The position numbers and the translations under genes were made by a program. Below the pieces are notes generated by a model. That model searched no databases, was not told the DNA's origin, and saw only the letters and a list, made by a program, of their open reading frames with translations. 10,048 nucleotides of DNA from JBOGFI01 sp050743365 (lineage in GTDB: Bacteria > Actinomycetota > Acidimicrobiia > IMCC26256 > JACDBD01), in contig JBOGFI010000190.1 of NCBI GenBank assembly GCA_050743365.1, positions 1-10,048 of the forward strand, written 5' to 3'. Below are positions 1 through 5,852 of this stretch, one piece after another. Within the stretch, counting starts at the first letter, position 1; every line of letters starts with the position of its first letter.

Positions 1-8
1 CCTTCGGG

Positions 9-39
9 ACCGGGCTACCGCCACAGGCGGTAGTCTGGT
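9..39 (+). terminator. Strong hairpin upstream of ssrA, probable terminator of an upstream gene
   Basis: Bases 9-22 and 26-39 form a stem of about 14 pairs closed by the 3-base loop ACA. The core CTACCGCC/GGCGGTAG is perfect, and the outer part contains G-U pairs. The following bases (TGCCGCCG after 39) are not T-rich, so this is not a canonical intrinsic terminator. In many bacteria smpB lies just upstream of ssrA, so this may end that gene, but no coding sequence for it is present in the window. It could also belong to a tmRNA precursor leader. Confidence 0.5.
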
Positions 40-51
40 GGTTGCCGCCGA

Positions 52-65
52 CGCGCACCGGCGCG
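52..65. repeat. Short GC hairpin, identical copy at 1935-1948
   Basis: The 14-mer CGCGCACCGGCGCG folds into a 5-pair stem with the loop ACCG. An exact copy lies in the intergenic gap at 1935-1948. Both copies are outside coding sequence. A 14-base match can occur by chance in sequence this GC-rich, so a repeat family is not established. Confidence 0.3.
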
Positions 66-78
66 CGGTTGACAACCA

Positions 79-433
79 GGGGGTGCGTGGCTTCGATCCT
101 GAGGATCGAGGTGGGTGTAGCGAGCCGACGTCCCCGGATCGTCGATAAAGAGCCGGGAACACTGATACACGCCGACGACAACGTCGCGCTCGCTGCCTAA
201 CTTCGGTTAGGTAGCGCGTCCGTTCCGGCCCAGCCGCTCGGTCGGATTGCGGGCGTCATCTCGAGCGGCTCACCGCCGGGACGGGCCCCGTGGCCCGGCG
301 GGACATCTCAGCGAGGCTGGGGTCGCCGCAGGCCGCCGGCGAGCGGCGGCGACCCGAGACCAACTCGTCGGCTGCGCTCGGAGAAGCCCCACCGCGGACT
401 CGGGAGACGCGGGTTCGACTCCCGCCACCTCCA
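79..433 (+). ncRNA. ssrA: tmRNA (transfer-messenger RNA)
   Basis: This RNA rescues ribosomes stalled on mRNAs without a stop codon, working with SmpB and alanyl-tRNA synthetase. The acceptor stem is GGGGGTG at 79-85 paired with CACCTCC at 426-432, with A433 as the discriminator base. The T arm is GCGGG/CCCGC (409-413/421-425) around loop TTCGACT. A TGGCTTCGAT-type D-loop segment follows the 5' acceptor strand. Helix 2 pairs 97-103 with 399-405. PK1 is an H-type pseudoknot: 126-130 pairs with 140-144 and 133-137 with 153-157. It ends 13 bases before the proposed resume codon, which is the expected spacing. Further stems (232-240/262-270, 273-280/294-301, 320-329/346-355) fit the downstream pseudoknot region. 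The CCA end is not encoded (ACT follows the acceptor), so it must be added after transcription. The length of about 355 nt is normal for bacterial tmRNA. The exact ends are inferred from the acceptor stem. Confidence 0.95.
171..200 (+). other. tmRNA tag-peptide reading frame (ADDNVALAA-stop)
   Basis: From the proposed resume codon GCC at 171, the frame reads ADDNVALAA and stops at TAA (198-200). The C-terminal ALAA matches the degron recognised by ClpXP and related proteases. With the alanine carried by the tmRNA itself, the added tag would be AADDNVALAA. The stop codon lies in a helix, 191-201 paired with 206-216 and capped by a TTCG tetraloop, as is usual for tmRNA helix 5. A second in-frame stop was not looked for. 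The encoded tag (9 codons) is a little shorter than the 10 or more common in other bacteria. The resume codon is assigned from spacing to PK1 and the Ala identity. Confidence 0.88.
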
Positions 434-444
434 CTGCGGTTTCT

Positions 445-475
445 GAGCCACGGCCGAGCTCGGTCGGTTCTCTTT
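445..475 (+). terminator. Probable ssrA terminator
   Basis: The stem pairs 445-449 with 466-470, then, after a two-base bulge, 452-456 with 461-465 around the loop AGCT. The U-rich run TTCTCTTT at 468-475 overlaps and follows its 3' side. It sits 11 bases after the tmRNA 3' end and before the ribosome binding site of the next gene. It has the shape of an intrinsic terminator, although the T-run is interrupted and some pairs are G-U. Confidence 0.55.
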
Positions 476-493
476 CCGCGCCCAGGAGGCTGC

Positions 494-976
494 GTGCTCG
501 CCATCTCCACCAGCGACTTCCTGTGGTTCGTCGACCAGGCGCTCGACGAGATGGTCAGCATCGTGCGCGAGCTCGGTGATGACATGGCGAGTACGCGCCC
601 GGACCTGCCCGGCGCCAACTCGCCCTACGCGATCCTCACCCACTGCCTGGGGGTGATGGAGTTCTGGGGCGGCTACATGGTCGCCGGCCGTCCGGTCGAG
701 CGCGACCGCGACGCCGAGTTCCGAGCCGAAGGACCCGTGGCCGAGCTCGTCGAACGAGCAGCCGAGGCTCGCCGCCGGCTCGAGGCCGACGTGGCCGCGG
801 CCGACCCGGTGGCGGCCCCCCGGCACGATCCTGTGCTCCCCGAGGATGCGGACACACCCATCGGAAGGACGCAAGGAGGGGTGCTCATCCACATCTTCAG
901 GGAGCTCACGCAACACCTCGGCCAGATGCAGCTCACCCGTGATGTCCTCCTCCGTGGCTCGGCCGCGCCACGCTGA
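494..976 (+). CDS. DinB-superfamily protein (DUF664-like)
   Basis: This predicted 160-residue cytoplasmic protein is mostly helical and resembles the DinB/YfiT-like four-helix bundles, most closely the DUF664/mycothiol-dependent group. The family usually binds a divalent metal through three histidines. Matching residues here would be H50 (LTHCLG), H133 and H141 (HIFRELTQHLGQ), the last in the characteristic C-terminal helix. Some relatives act as thiol-dependent transferases or isomerases, but no substrate can be assigned here. The start is GTG at 494, preceded by a perfect AGGAGG at 484-489 with a short 4-base spacer. A longer open frame to 290 runs back into tmRNA and is not credible. The stop codon lies inside an inverted repeat shared with the next intergenic region. 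It could be co-transcribed with ssrA only by readthrough of the hairpin at 445-475. Confidence 0.82.
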   Translation: MLAISTSDFLWFVDQALDEMVSIVRELGDDMASTRPDLPGANSPYAILTHCLGVMEFWGGYMVAGRPVERDRDAEFRAEGPVAELVERAAEARRRLEADVAAADPVAAPRHDPVLPEDADTPIGRTQGGVLIHIFRELTQHLGQMQLTRDVLLRGSAAPR

Positions 977-1014
977 ACTCCCTGTCAGCGCCGTTCAGCG
1001 GCCGTTCAGCGCCT
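971..1014. promoter_or_regulatory. Inverted and tandem GTTCAGCG-type repeats before the lipoprotein gene
   Basis: Three imperfect 11-base units lie in tandem at 982-992, 993-1003 and 1004-1014, the last two beginning GTTCAGCG. The inverse complement CGCTGAAC is at 971-978 and overlaps the DinB stop codon. It can pair with either GTTCAGCG copy (993-1000 gives an 8-pair stem with a 14-base loop). This could be a terminator without a T-tract, alternative hairpins, or a multi-site operator 60-100 bases upstream of the lipoprotein start. I could not identify a convincing -35/-10 pair in 977-1073. Confidence 0.4.
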
Positions 1015-1076
1015 GTTCCGGATCATGGGTCTCACCACGCGGAATGACAGCCGTGTGATCCGAGGAAGGTGCAGTG

Positions 1077-1931
1077 ATGACCGAGCACAGGCAGCACCCG
1101 TCCCGAGCCGAAGCGTGGGCGCGGCGGGCGTGGATCTCCGTCGCCGTCGTCGCCGGCGTGGCGGTGTTGGTCGCCGGCTGCGGAGACGATGGCGGGACCA
1201 GTAGCGCTGACACACCGTCGAAGAAGACGTCGTCGTTCGATCTCCCGCAGGGAGACGAGCCCGTCCAGCTCGATCCGGCGGACTACACGACGAAGATCGA
1301 CAATCCGTACTGGCCGATGGCTCCCGGGACCCGGTGGACCTATCGCGAGGTCGACGAGGAGGGCAACGAGCTCCAGGTCGTGGTCGTCGTGACCACCGAG
1401 ACGAAGAAGATCGCCAACGGCGTCACCGCCCGTGTCGTGCGTGACACCGTGACGCAGGACGGCCAGCTCATCGAGGACACTTTCGACTGGTACGCCCAGG
1501 ACAAGCTAGGCAACGTCTGGTACCTCGGCGAGGACACCGCCGAGTTCGAGAACGGCGAGCTGACGACGAAGAGTGGCTCGTTCGAGGCCGGCGTCGACGG
1601 CGCCCTGCCTGGCGTCATCATGCCCGCCGATCCCCAGCCGGGCATGAAGTTCCGCCAGGAGTACTACAAGGGCGAAGCGGAGGACAACGGCGAGATCCTG
1701 AGCACAAATGAGATGGCCGAAGTCCCCTTCGGCCAGTTCAAGCAGATGCTGCTGACCAAGGACACCATCACGATCGAGCCCGACGTGCTCGAGTACAAGC
1801 TCTACGCCAAGGGCGTCGGCCCGGTGCTCGTGCTGGGCGTCTCGGGCGGCGGCGGCCGGGAGGAGCTGATCCAGGTCGACGAGGCCCCGAGCACTGCCGG
1901 CACGGGACCTCTCGGGTCTCCCAACCCGTAG
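1077..1931 (+). CDS. Secreted lipoprotein of unknown function
   Basis: The 284-residue product has a lipoprotein signal peptide: basic residues in the first 17 positions, a hydrophobic stretch at about 19-33, and lipobox V-A-G-C with the lipidated cysteine at C35. A Gly/Ser/Thr/Asp-rich linker follows (about 36-56). The mature part is rich in beta-strand-type sequence, with conserved-looking aromatic motifs NPYWPMAPGTRWTY (76-89), DWYAQDKLGNVWYLGED (137-153) and FRQEYYKGEAED (192-203). I recognise this as a recurrent but unnamed actinobacterial/proteobacterial lipoprotein type with no known reaction. It has no catalytic signature that I can see. ATG 1077 is preferred because AGGAAGG at 1063-1069 is 7 bases away; the adjacent GTG at 1074 is also possible. 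It is expected on the outer face of the cytoplasmic membrane. The gene is probably monocistronic, since it converges on the minus-strand gene ending at 1952. Confidence 0.85.
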   Translation: MTEHRQHPSRAEAWARRAWISVAVVAGVAVLVAGCGDDGGTSSADTPSKKTSSFDLPQGDEPVQLDPADYTTKIDNPYWPMAPGTRWTYREVDEEGNELQVVVVVTTETKKIANGVTARVVRDTVTQDGQLIEDTFDWYAQDKLGNVWYLGEDTAEFENGELTTKSGSFEAGVDGALPGVIMPADPQPGMKFRQEYYKGEAEDNGEILSTNEMAEVPFGQFKQMLLTKDTITIEPDVLEYKLYAKGVGPVLVLGVSGGGGREELIQVDEAPSTAGTGPLGSPNP

Positions 1932-1955
1932 CGGCGCGCACCGGCGCGAACCTAC
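1928..1955. terminator. Hairpin between convergent genes, stop codons in the stem
   Basis: GTAG at 1928-1931 pairs with CTAC at 1952-1955, and inside it CGCGC (1935-1939) pairs with GCGCG (1944-1948) around ACCG. The outer stem contains the TAG stops of both convergent genes. A symmetric structure would serve both strands, but there is no T-tract on either side, so a terminator role is inferred. The inner hairpin is identical to the one at 52-65. Confidence 0.35.
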
Positions 1956-3223
1956 GCGGGCGCGTCCTCGAGCGGTCGTCGCCGCTCGAAAACGAAATCG
2001 GCGCAGCTCCCGACCCGTGTGAGCCTCACGGCATCGGGCTCTGGGGCCGGCTCCGTGTCGCGGTCGACGATGACGTCCCACGCGAGCTCTCCGGCGGGCT
2101 CCATTCGGGCGCGCGCGTCGACGCCCTTTACCAGCGCGTCGAGCGGACGGACGTCACCGGCGGCGAGCAGCGCGAACCACGAGGCATGGTCGTCCTCGGT
2201 GAGAGCCGGGCAATCGGCTCCGACGGAGATGCGAGCGCGGCGCTCGTCGAGGACCTCGATGGCTACCGGGGCGTAGTCGGGCGGGAGGGCCGGGTGCGCC
2301 TGCACCACGCGCACTACCGCATCGAGGCCGTCGGACAGCCCCAGCGCGGCGCGCAGCCGCTCGGACGACACCCAGTTGGCGCCGATCCACTGCTCTGCTG
2401 CCAGGTCGCGAGCAGCGTCGACACCGTGGCGGTCGGCAATCGCCAGCCACATCGCGCGCATCAACAGGTGACTCTGGATCGCGAGCTCGGTGAGGACCTG
2501 CACGAGCGCCCGGTGCCCGAGCGCTTCGAGCTGGAACTCGGGGTCGAACTCCCCGGAGTAGTCGGGCTCCCCGCCGGACTCTCCGGCCTCGGGAATCGCC
2601 GTGCGGAGGTTCGCCAGCCGCGACCGCCGAACCCGTCGCGTGAGCTCCGCTTCGGTGATGGGCTCCACCGCCGGGTCGATCGTCACCGTCCAGTAGCAGT
2701 GCGGGACACGCCCGGAGGGACTGCGCGGCGGTCGGTGCACGGGACGGATCCTGGCCCGTGGGTTGGTCGCCACCGCGGTCGCGTCGAACGTCGGGTCCTC
2801 GATGTGGTGGCACATCGACAACACCAGCTCGTCGCCCAGGGGCTCGACGTCGAGGAGCGCGCCGCAGGAGTTCAGCCAGAACTCACCGTGCTGCGCGTCG
2901 ACGAGCCGGTAGCCGACGTCCATGTACTGATGGGCGAAGCCGACGTCGAGCTGGAGACCCTTGAAGATCGTCGCCATGTCGTCGCCGACGAAGCCGAGTG
3001 CGCGCTGCATGCGTTGCGTGTAGACCGGGCTCGCGCCCATCCACTCGAGGATCGCGATCTGCTCCCACTCGTCGGACCCGTGGCGAAGGTGCACATGGGC
3101 GAGCCCGGCACGGGTAAGCAAGAACGCGAACAGCATGTACTCCCGCCCGAGATCGGCGAGCGACTGTCGCGACAGGTGACCCAGGTCGAACGCGGGGTCG
3201 AAGGCGGTGGTGCCCGGCCTCAA
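1952..3223 (-). CDS. Conserved hypothetical protein, coupled partner of an amidohydrolase
   Basis: The predicted 423-residue soluble protein has no signal peptide or clear membrane span. I do not recognise a named family. The N-terminal third looks helical (LGREYMLFAFLLTRAGL at about 25-41, then HG and EWMGASPVY). A central segment holds a suggestive Cys/His/acid cluster: EFWLNSCGALLD (114-125, C120) and MCHHIEDPTFDAT (137-149, C138, H139, H140, E142, D143). A similarly spaced arrangement occurs in some metal or thiol enzymes, but this does not establish catalysis. The helical stretch at 230-310 and the strand-rich end at 318-415 suggest further domains. The chosen start is TTG at 3223-3221, which overlaps the TGA of the amidohydrolase by 4 bases (TTGA), with AAGG 7 bases upstream. 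An in-frame GTG 13 codons earlier is an alternative. The apparent reading frame continues far upstream to 4546, but that part is a shadow of the amidohydrolase gene. Overlap and strand suggest translational coupling and a joint function. Confidence 0.78.
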   Translation of the reverse strand: MRPGTTAFDPAFDLGHLSRQSLADLGREYMLFAFLLTRAGLAHVHLRHGSDEWEQIAILEWMGASPVYTQRMQRALGFVGDDMATIFKGLQLDVGFAHQYMDVGYRLVDAQHGEFWLNSCGALLDVEPLGDELVLSMCHHIEDPTFDATAVATNPRARIRPVHRPPRSPSGRVPHCYWTVTIDPAVEPITEAELTRRVRRSRLANLRTAIPEAGESGGEPDYSGEFDPEFQLEALGHRALVQVLTELAIQSHLLMRAMWLAIADRHGVDAARDLAAEQWIGANWVSSERLRAALGLSDGLDAVVRVVQAHPALPPDYAPVAIEVLDERRARISVGADCPALTEDDHASWFALLAAGDVRPLDALVKGVDARARMEPAGELAWDVIVDRDTEPAPEPDAVRLTRVGSCADFVFERRRPLEDAPA

Positions 3224-4509
3224 CGGGCTGCCTTGGCGCTCGCGCCGGTCATTGCACGCCACGCGGCGACGTCGGTCTCGTCGGCGGGTCGACCCACGTG
3301 CGTCACCGTGTCGACGTCGGCGGCCTCGGCGCGCAGCGCCGCCACGGTGCACCGCTCGCGTGGTCGGCTTGCGAACGGGTCGAAGCGGTAGTGACGCATG
3401 GCGTTCTCGTGGGTGATCTTCGCGACGAGCTCGTCGGCGACGTCCTCGAACAGCTCGGCGAGCCGCTCGGGCGCGTTCGGCCACGTGCTGTCGGAGTGCG
3501 GGTAATCCGACTCCCAGCACACGTTGTCGACGTTGAACTCGTCGAGGAGCCTGAGACCCACGCGGTCGTTGATGAAGCAGCACAGGATCCGCTCGCGGAA
3601 CAGCTCGCTCGGACGCAGCCCCTGCGGCAGTCGATGGCCCATCCACGCGTTGTGCCGGTCGAGGGTGTGCTCCCCACGCTGGAGGAAGTAGGGGATCCAT
3701 CCGATGTCGCCCTCGCTGAGGGAGAAGCGCAGCGCGGGGAACCGGTGCCAGAAGTCGGCCCACAGCAGGTCGCCGAAGGTGTAGATCGACATCGCCGACG
3801 ACAGGTTCATCGGCACCGGGGCGGGGGCGTCGGGGGCCGTCGACGCCGCCTTCGACGACGACCCGACGTGACAGCACAGGACCGTGCCCTCGTCGCAGCA
3901 CGCGGCGAACAGCGGATCCCACGCGTCGGTGTGGATGCTCGGCATCCCGAGCCCGGCCGGGTTCTCGGAGAAGGTGACGGCGTGACACCCCTTCGCCGCC
4001 AGCCGACGGACCTCCTGGGCCGCCTCCTCCGGGTCGAACAGCGGCAGGATCCCGCAGGGGATGAACCGCTCGGGGTGCGCGCCACACCACTCGTCGACGT
4101 GCCAGTCGTTGTACGCCCGGATCATCACGAGGTTGACGTCGCGGTCGGGCCCGAGGTGCAGCACCTGACCCGCGAACCCGGTCCAGTTCGGGAAGTTGAG
4201 GCCGGCGAGCTGTCCGCCTGCGGACATGTCGCGAACGCGCTCGTGCACGTCGTAGCAGCCGGGACGCATGTCCTCGTAACGCGAGGGGTTCACGTTGAAC
4301 ATCTCGGGCGGCTTGCCCGCGACCGCGTTCAGCCCGAGGTTCCGGCCCCGGATGTCGCCGTAGTACCACTGCTGCGAGCCGTCGGGCTCGTCCACGACCC
4401 GGGGCATGTGATCGCGATACCGGTCCGGCACGTGCGCGTCGAACATGTCGGCCGGCTCGCAGATGTGGTCGTCGACCGAGATCAGGACGAGATCGTCGGC
4501 GCGCACCAT
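3220..4509 (-). CDS. Amidohydrolase family 2 enzyme (ACMSD-like, COG2159)
   Basis: The 429-residue protein has the TIM-barrel signatures of amidohydrolase family 2, which includes decarboxylases and hydrolases acting on aromatic or cyclic carboxylates. Strand-1 metal motif VDDHICEP spans 12-19, with H15 and E18 as likely ligands (D13 or D14 nearby). HVGSS contains H214, the usual strand-5 metal histidine. SEGDIGWIPY (265-274) and WESDYPHSDSTW (332-343) are class signatures, and D335 is the expected catalytic or metal aspartate. The N-terminal ISVDDH start and SDYPHSDST are typical of a large actinobacterial subgroup of unknown substrate, so the reaction cannot be named. ATG 4509 has GGAGG at 4519-4515, 5 bases upstream. 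The gene lies 61 bases after the DUF2461 stop and overlaps the next gene by 4 bases. The C-terminal tail after about residue 380 extends beyond the barrel motifs. Confidence 0.93.
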   Translation of the reverse strand: MVRADDLVLISVDDHICEPADMFDAHVPDRYRDHMPRVVDEPDGSQQWYYGDIRGRNLGLNAVAGKPPEMFNVNPSRYEDMRPGCYDVHERVRDMSAGGQLAGLNFPNWTGFAGQVLHLGPDRDVNLVMIRAYNDWHVDEWCGAHPERFIPCGILPLFDPEEAAQEVRRLAAKGCHAVTFSENPAGLGMPSIHTDAWDPLFAACCDEGTVLCCHVGSSSKAASTAPDAPAPVPMNLSSAMSIYTFGDLLWADFWHRFPALRFSLSEGDIGWIPYFLQRGEHTLDRHNAWMGHRLPQGLRPSELFRERILCCFINDRVGLRLLDEFNVDNVCWESDYPHSDSTWPNAPERLAELFEDVADELVAKITHENAMRHYRFDPFASRPRERCTVAALRAEAADVDTVTHVGRPADETDVAAWRAMTGASAKAAR

Positions 4510-4570
4510 CGCATCCTCCGAATCGCGGGCTGCCCGGCGCGTTCACCCGCGCCTCGAAGGTAGCGCACGG

Positions 4571-5221
4571 TCACCGTCGCCTCTCCCGGTCGAGCGTCGA
4601 CGGGCCGACGTGCGCGGCCAGCCAGTCGTTCAGCGGCTCGGCATCCTGCAGGAACCCGACGACGCGGTCCTTCGCCTTGCGCGTGCCGAGCCACGCGCCC
4701 ACCGGCCACCGCTTCCAGGCGATCAGGCCCTTGTGGCGCAGAAGCTCGACCCGGGGGTGGTCCTTGGGATAGCCCCTGGGAGCCGTCTTCAGCACGTCGT
4801 GCGCGGTGACCTCGATGCCGGAGCTGCGGAGGGTGTCCACGATCCCGACGAGCTTCTTCCCACTGCGCTCGTCGGCGACCGCCCGGCGGAACCGGTCGAG
4901 CTGGTCGGGGGCCGGCATGTACATCCCGGAGCCGGCTCCCAGGCCGTCGGCCGAGAGCTGGATGTAGCCCCCCTCGGCGAGGCTGGCGGCGATGGCGGTC
5001 TTGTAGGGCGACTTGTCCCTGCTGAAGCGGACGTCGCGGTACGGGCGGAAAACCTTGCCCTCCCCGAACTCGGGACCGAGCTCGGCGAGCAGCTCGTCCA
5101 TCGGGTCCCGGACCTGCTCGTCGTAGACCGCCTTGTGCTCGTACCAGTAGGTCCTGGAGTTGTCGGCCTCCAGGCCCTCGAAGAACTCGATCGCCTCTGC
5201 CGGCCACCCACGGAACACCAT
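4571..5221 (-). CDS. DUF2461 / TIGR02453 family protein
   Basis: This 216-residue cytoplasmic protein matches a widespread family of unknown biochemical role. The hallmarks are an N-terminal FRGWP..AIEFF.GL..DN (3-21), the aromatic/basic segment around YWYEHKAVYDEQV (25-37), and the diagnostic block RDVRFSRDKSPYKT (62-75). GYIQLSADGLGAGSGMYMP (85-103) and PRGYPKDHPR (148-157) also fit the family. Length is typical (about 210-230). ATG 5221 is the first codon that preserves the whole domain. No Shine-Dalgarno is visible upstream, so translation may be leaderless, or GTG 5218 may be used. It is first in the minus-strand block that includes the amidohydrolase; the 61-base gap leaves room for a separate promoter downstream. 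A functional link to the amidohydrolase is not shown. Confidence 0.92.
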   Translation of the reverse strand: MVFRGWPAEAIEFFEGLEADNSRTYWYEHKAVYDEQVRDPMDELLAELGPEFGEGKVFRPYRDVRFSRDKSPYKTAIAASLAEGGYIQLSADGLGAGSGMYMPAPDQLDRFRRAVADERSGKKLVGIVDTLRSSGIEVTAHDVLKTAPRGYPKDHPRVELLRHKGLIAWKRWPVGAWLGTRKAKDRVVGFLQDAEPLNDWLAAHVGPSTLDRERRR

Positions 5222-5283
5222 CGGCGGCGAGGCTAGCCAGAGCGTCGAGCGGTCGGCGCCTGCCCGAGGCGCGCGCCATCATC
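5222..5283. promoter_or_regulatory. Divergent intergenic region, probable bidirectional promoter
   Basis: These 62 bases separate the minus-strand DUF2461 start (5221) from the plus-strand yqgE start (5284), so promoters for both directions should lie here or within the first codons. A palindrome GGCTAGCC at 5231-5238 could be part of an operator. GAGG at 5266-5269 is too far (14 bases) from the yqgE ATG to be a strong ribosome binding site. I cannot assign -35/-10 boxes. Confidence 0.4.
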
Positions 5284-5844
5284 ATGCCCGTGCCAGACCT
5301 CAAGGGGCGGCTGCTCGTCGCCGCGCCCGGCCTGTTCGACGCCAACTTCGACCGCACGGTCGTGTTGCTCGTCGAGCACACCGACGAGGGCGCCCTCGGC
5401 GTGATCCTCAACCGCCCGAGCGACACCACGCTGAGCGAGGCACTCCCCGACTGGGGGCCTCTCGCCGCGTCGCCGCCGGTGGTCTTCGAGGGCGGCCCGG
5501 TGGTGCCGGGCGGCGCGATCGCGCTCGGTCGCGTCCGCGGCGGCGACGACGACGTCGACGGCTGGACGCCGGTACTCGGGCGGGTCGGCCTGGTCGACCT
5601 CGGTCGCGAGGCCGCGCTGATGAGCGCGGATCTCGAGGCGGTCCGCGTCTTCGTCGGCCACGCCGGCTGGGGCCCGGGCCAGCTCGAGGCCGAGGTCGCC
5701 GCCGGCGGCTGGTTCGTCGTCGACGCCGACCCCCTCGACCCGCTGCACGCCCAGCCCGACCGGCTCTGGAACACCGTGCTCGGCCGTCAGCGGGGGCGGA
5801 TGGCGTGGTTCGCCAACTGCCCGCCCGACCCGTCTACGAACTGA
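5284..5844 (+). CDS. yqgE: YqgE/AlgH family protein (DUF179, UPF0301)
   Basis: The 186-residue cytoplasmic protein covers the complete family: GRLLVAAPGLFDANFDRTVV (8-27), LLVEHTDEGALGVILNRP (28-45), FEGGPV (68-73), GHAGWGPGQLEAEV (125-138) and the C-terminal LWNTVLGRQ (161-169). Length matches family members (about 180-190). In Pseudomonas alginate studies a homologue was named AlgH as a regulator; its molecular function remains unresolved, and that role should not be carried over to this organism. ATG 5284 is the natural start just upstream of the conserved block; GTG 5290 is an alternative. The next gene begins 8 bases after its stop, so the two are likely one operon. Confidence 0.95.
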   Translation: MPVPDLKGRLLVAAPGLFDANFDRTVVLLVEHTDEGALGVILNRPSDTTLSEALPDWGPLAASPPVVFEGGPVVPGGAIALGRVRGGDDDVDGWTPVLGRVGLVDLGREAALMSADLEAVRVFVGHAGWGPGQLEAEVAAGGWFVVDADPLDPLHAQPDRLWNTVLGRQRGRMAWFANCPPDPSTN

Positions 5845-5852
5845 GGCACCCG

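Noticed and set aside
69..74. TTGACA as a -35 box for ssrA
   Set aside because: It is only 5 bases from the mature 5' end at 79, so it cannot be the -35 of a transcript beginning there; GTTGACAAC is a small inverted repeat instead.
409..433. Separate tRNA gene from the T-arm-like sequence
   Set aside because: The T arm and acceptor pair with 79-85 across 350 bases as tmRNA; no anticodon arm is present.
290..493. N-terminal extension of the DinB-like reading frame
   Set aside because: The bases are tmRNA (T arm, acceptor and terminator), and a strong AGGAGG supports the GTG start at 494.
2186..3391. 401-residue plus-strand open frame opposite the unknown protein
   Set aside because: An antisense shadow in GC-rich sequence; the minus-strand reading has coherent protein features and this does not.
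3224..4546. Minus-strand reading frame extending the 423-residue protein to 864 residues
   Set aside because: It overlaps the well-supported amidohydrolase in another frame; its Arg/Pro/Gly-rich composition is typical of shadow translation in high-GC DNA.
4526..4552. GCGGG...CCCGC inverted repeat between DUF2461 and the amidohydrolase as a terminator
   Set aside because: A short stem with a large GC loop and no T-run; expected often in DNA of this composition.
3298..4563. 421-residue plus-strand open frame opposite the amidohydrolase
   Set aside because: It mirrors the codon bias of the real gene, has no family motifs and lacks a good ribosome binding site.
4482..5774. 430-residue minus-strand frame spanning DUF2461 and yqgE
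   Set aside because: It crosses two well-supported genes in the wrong frames, with no domain match.
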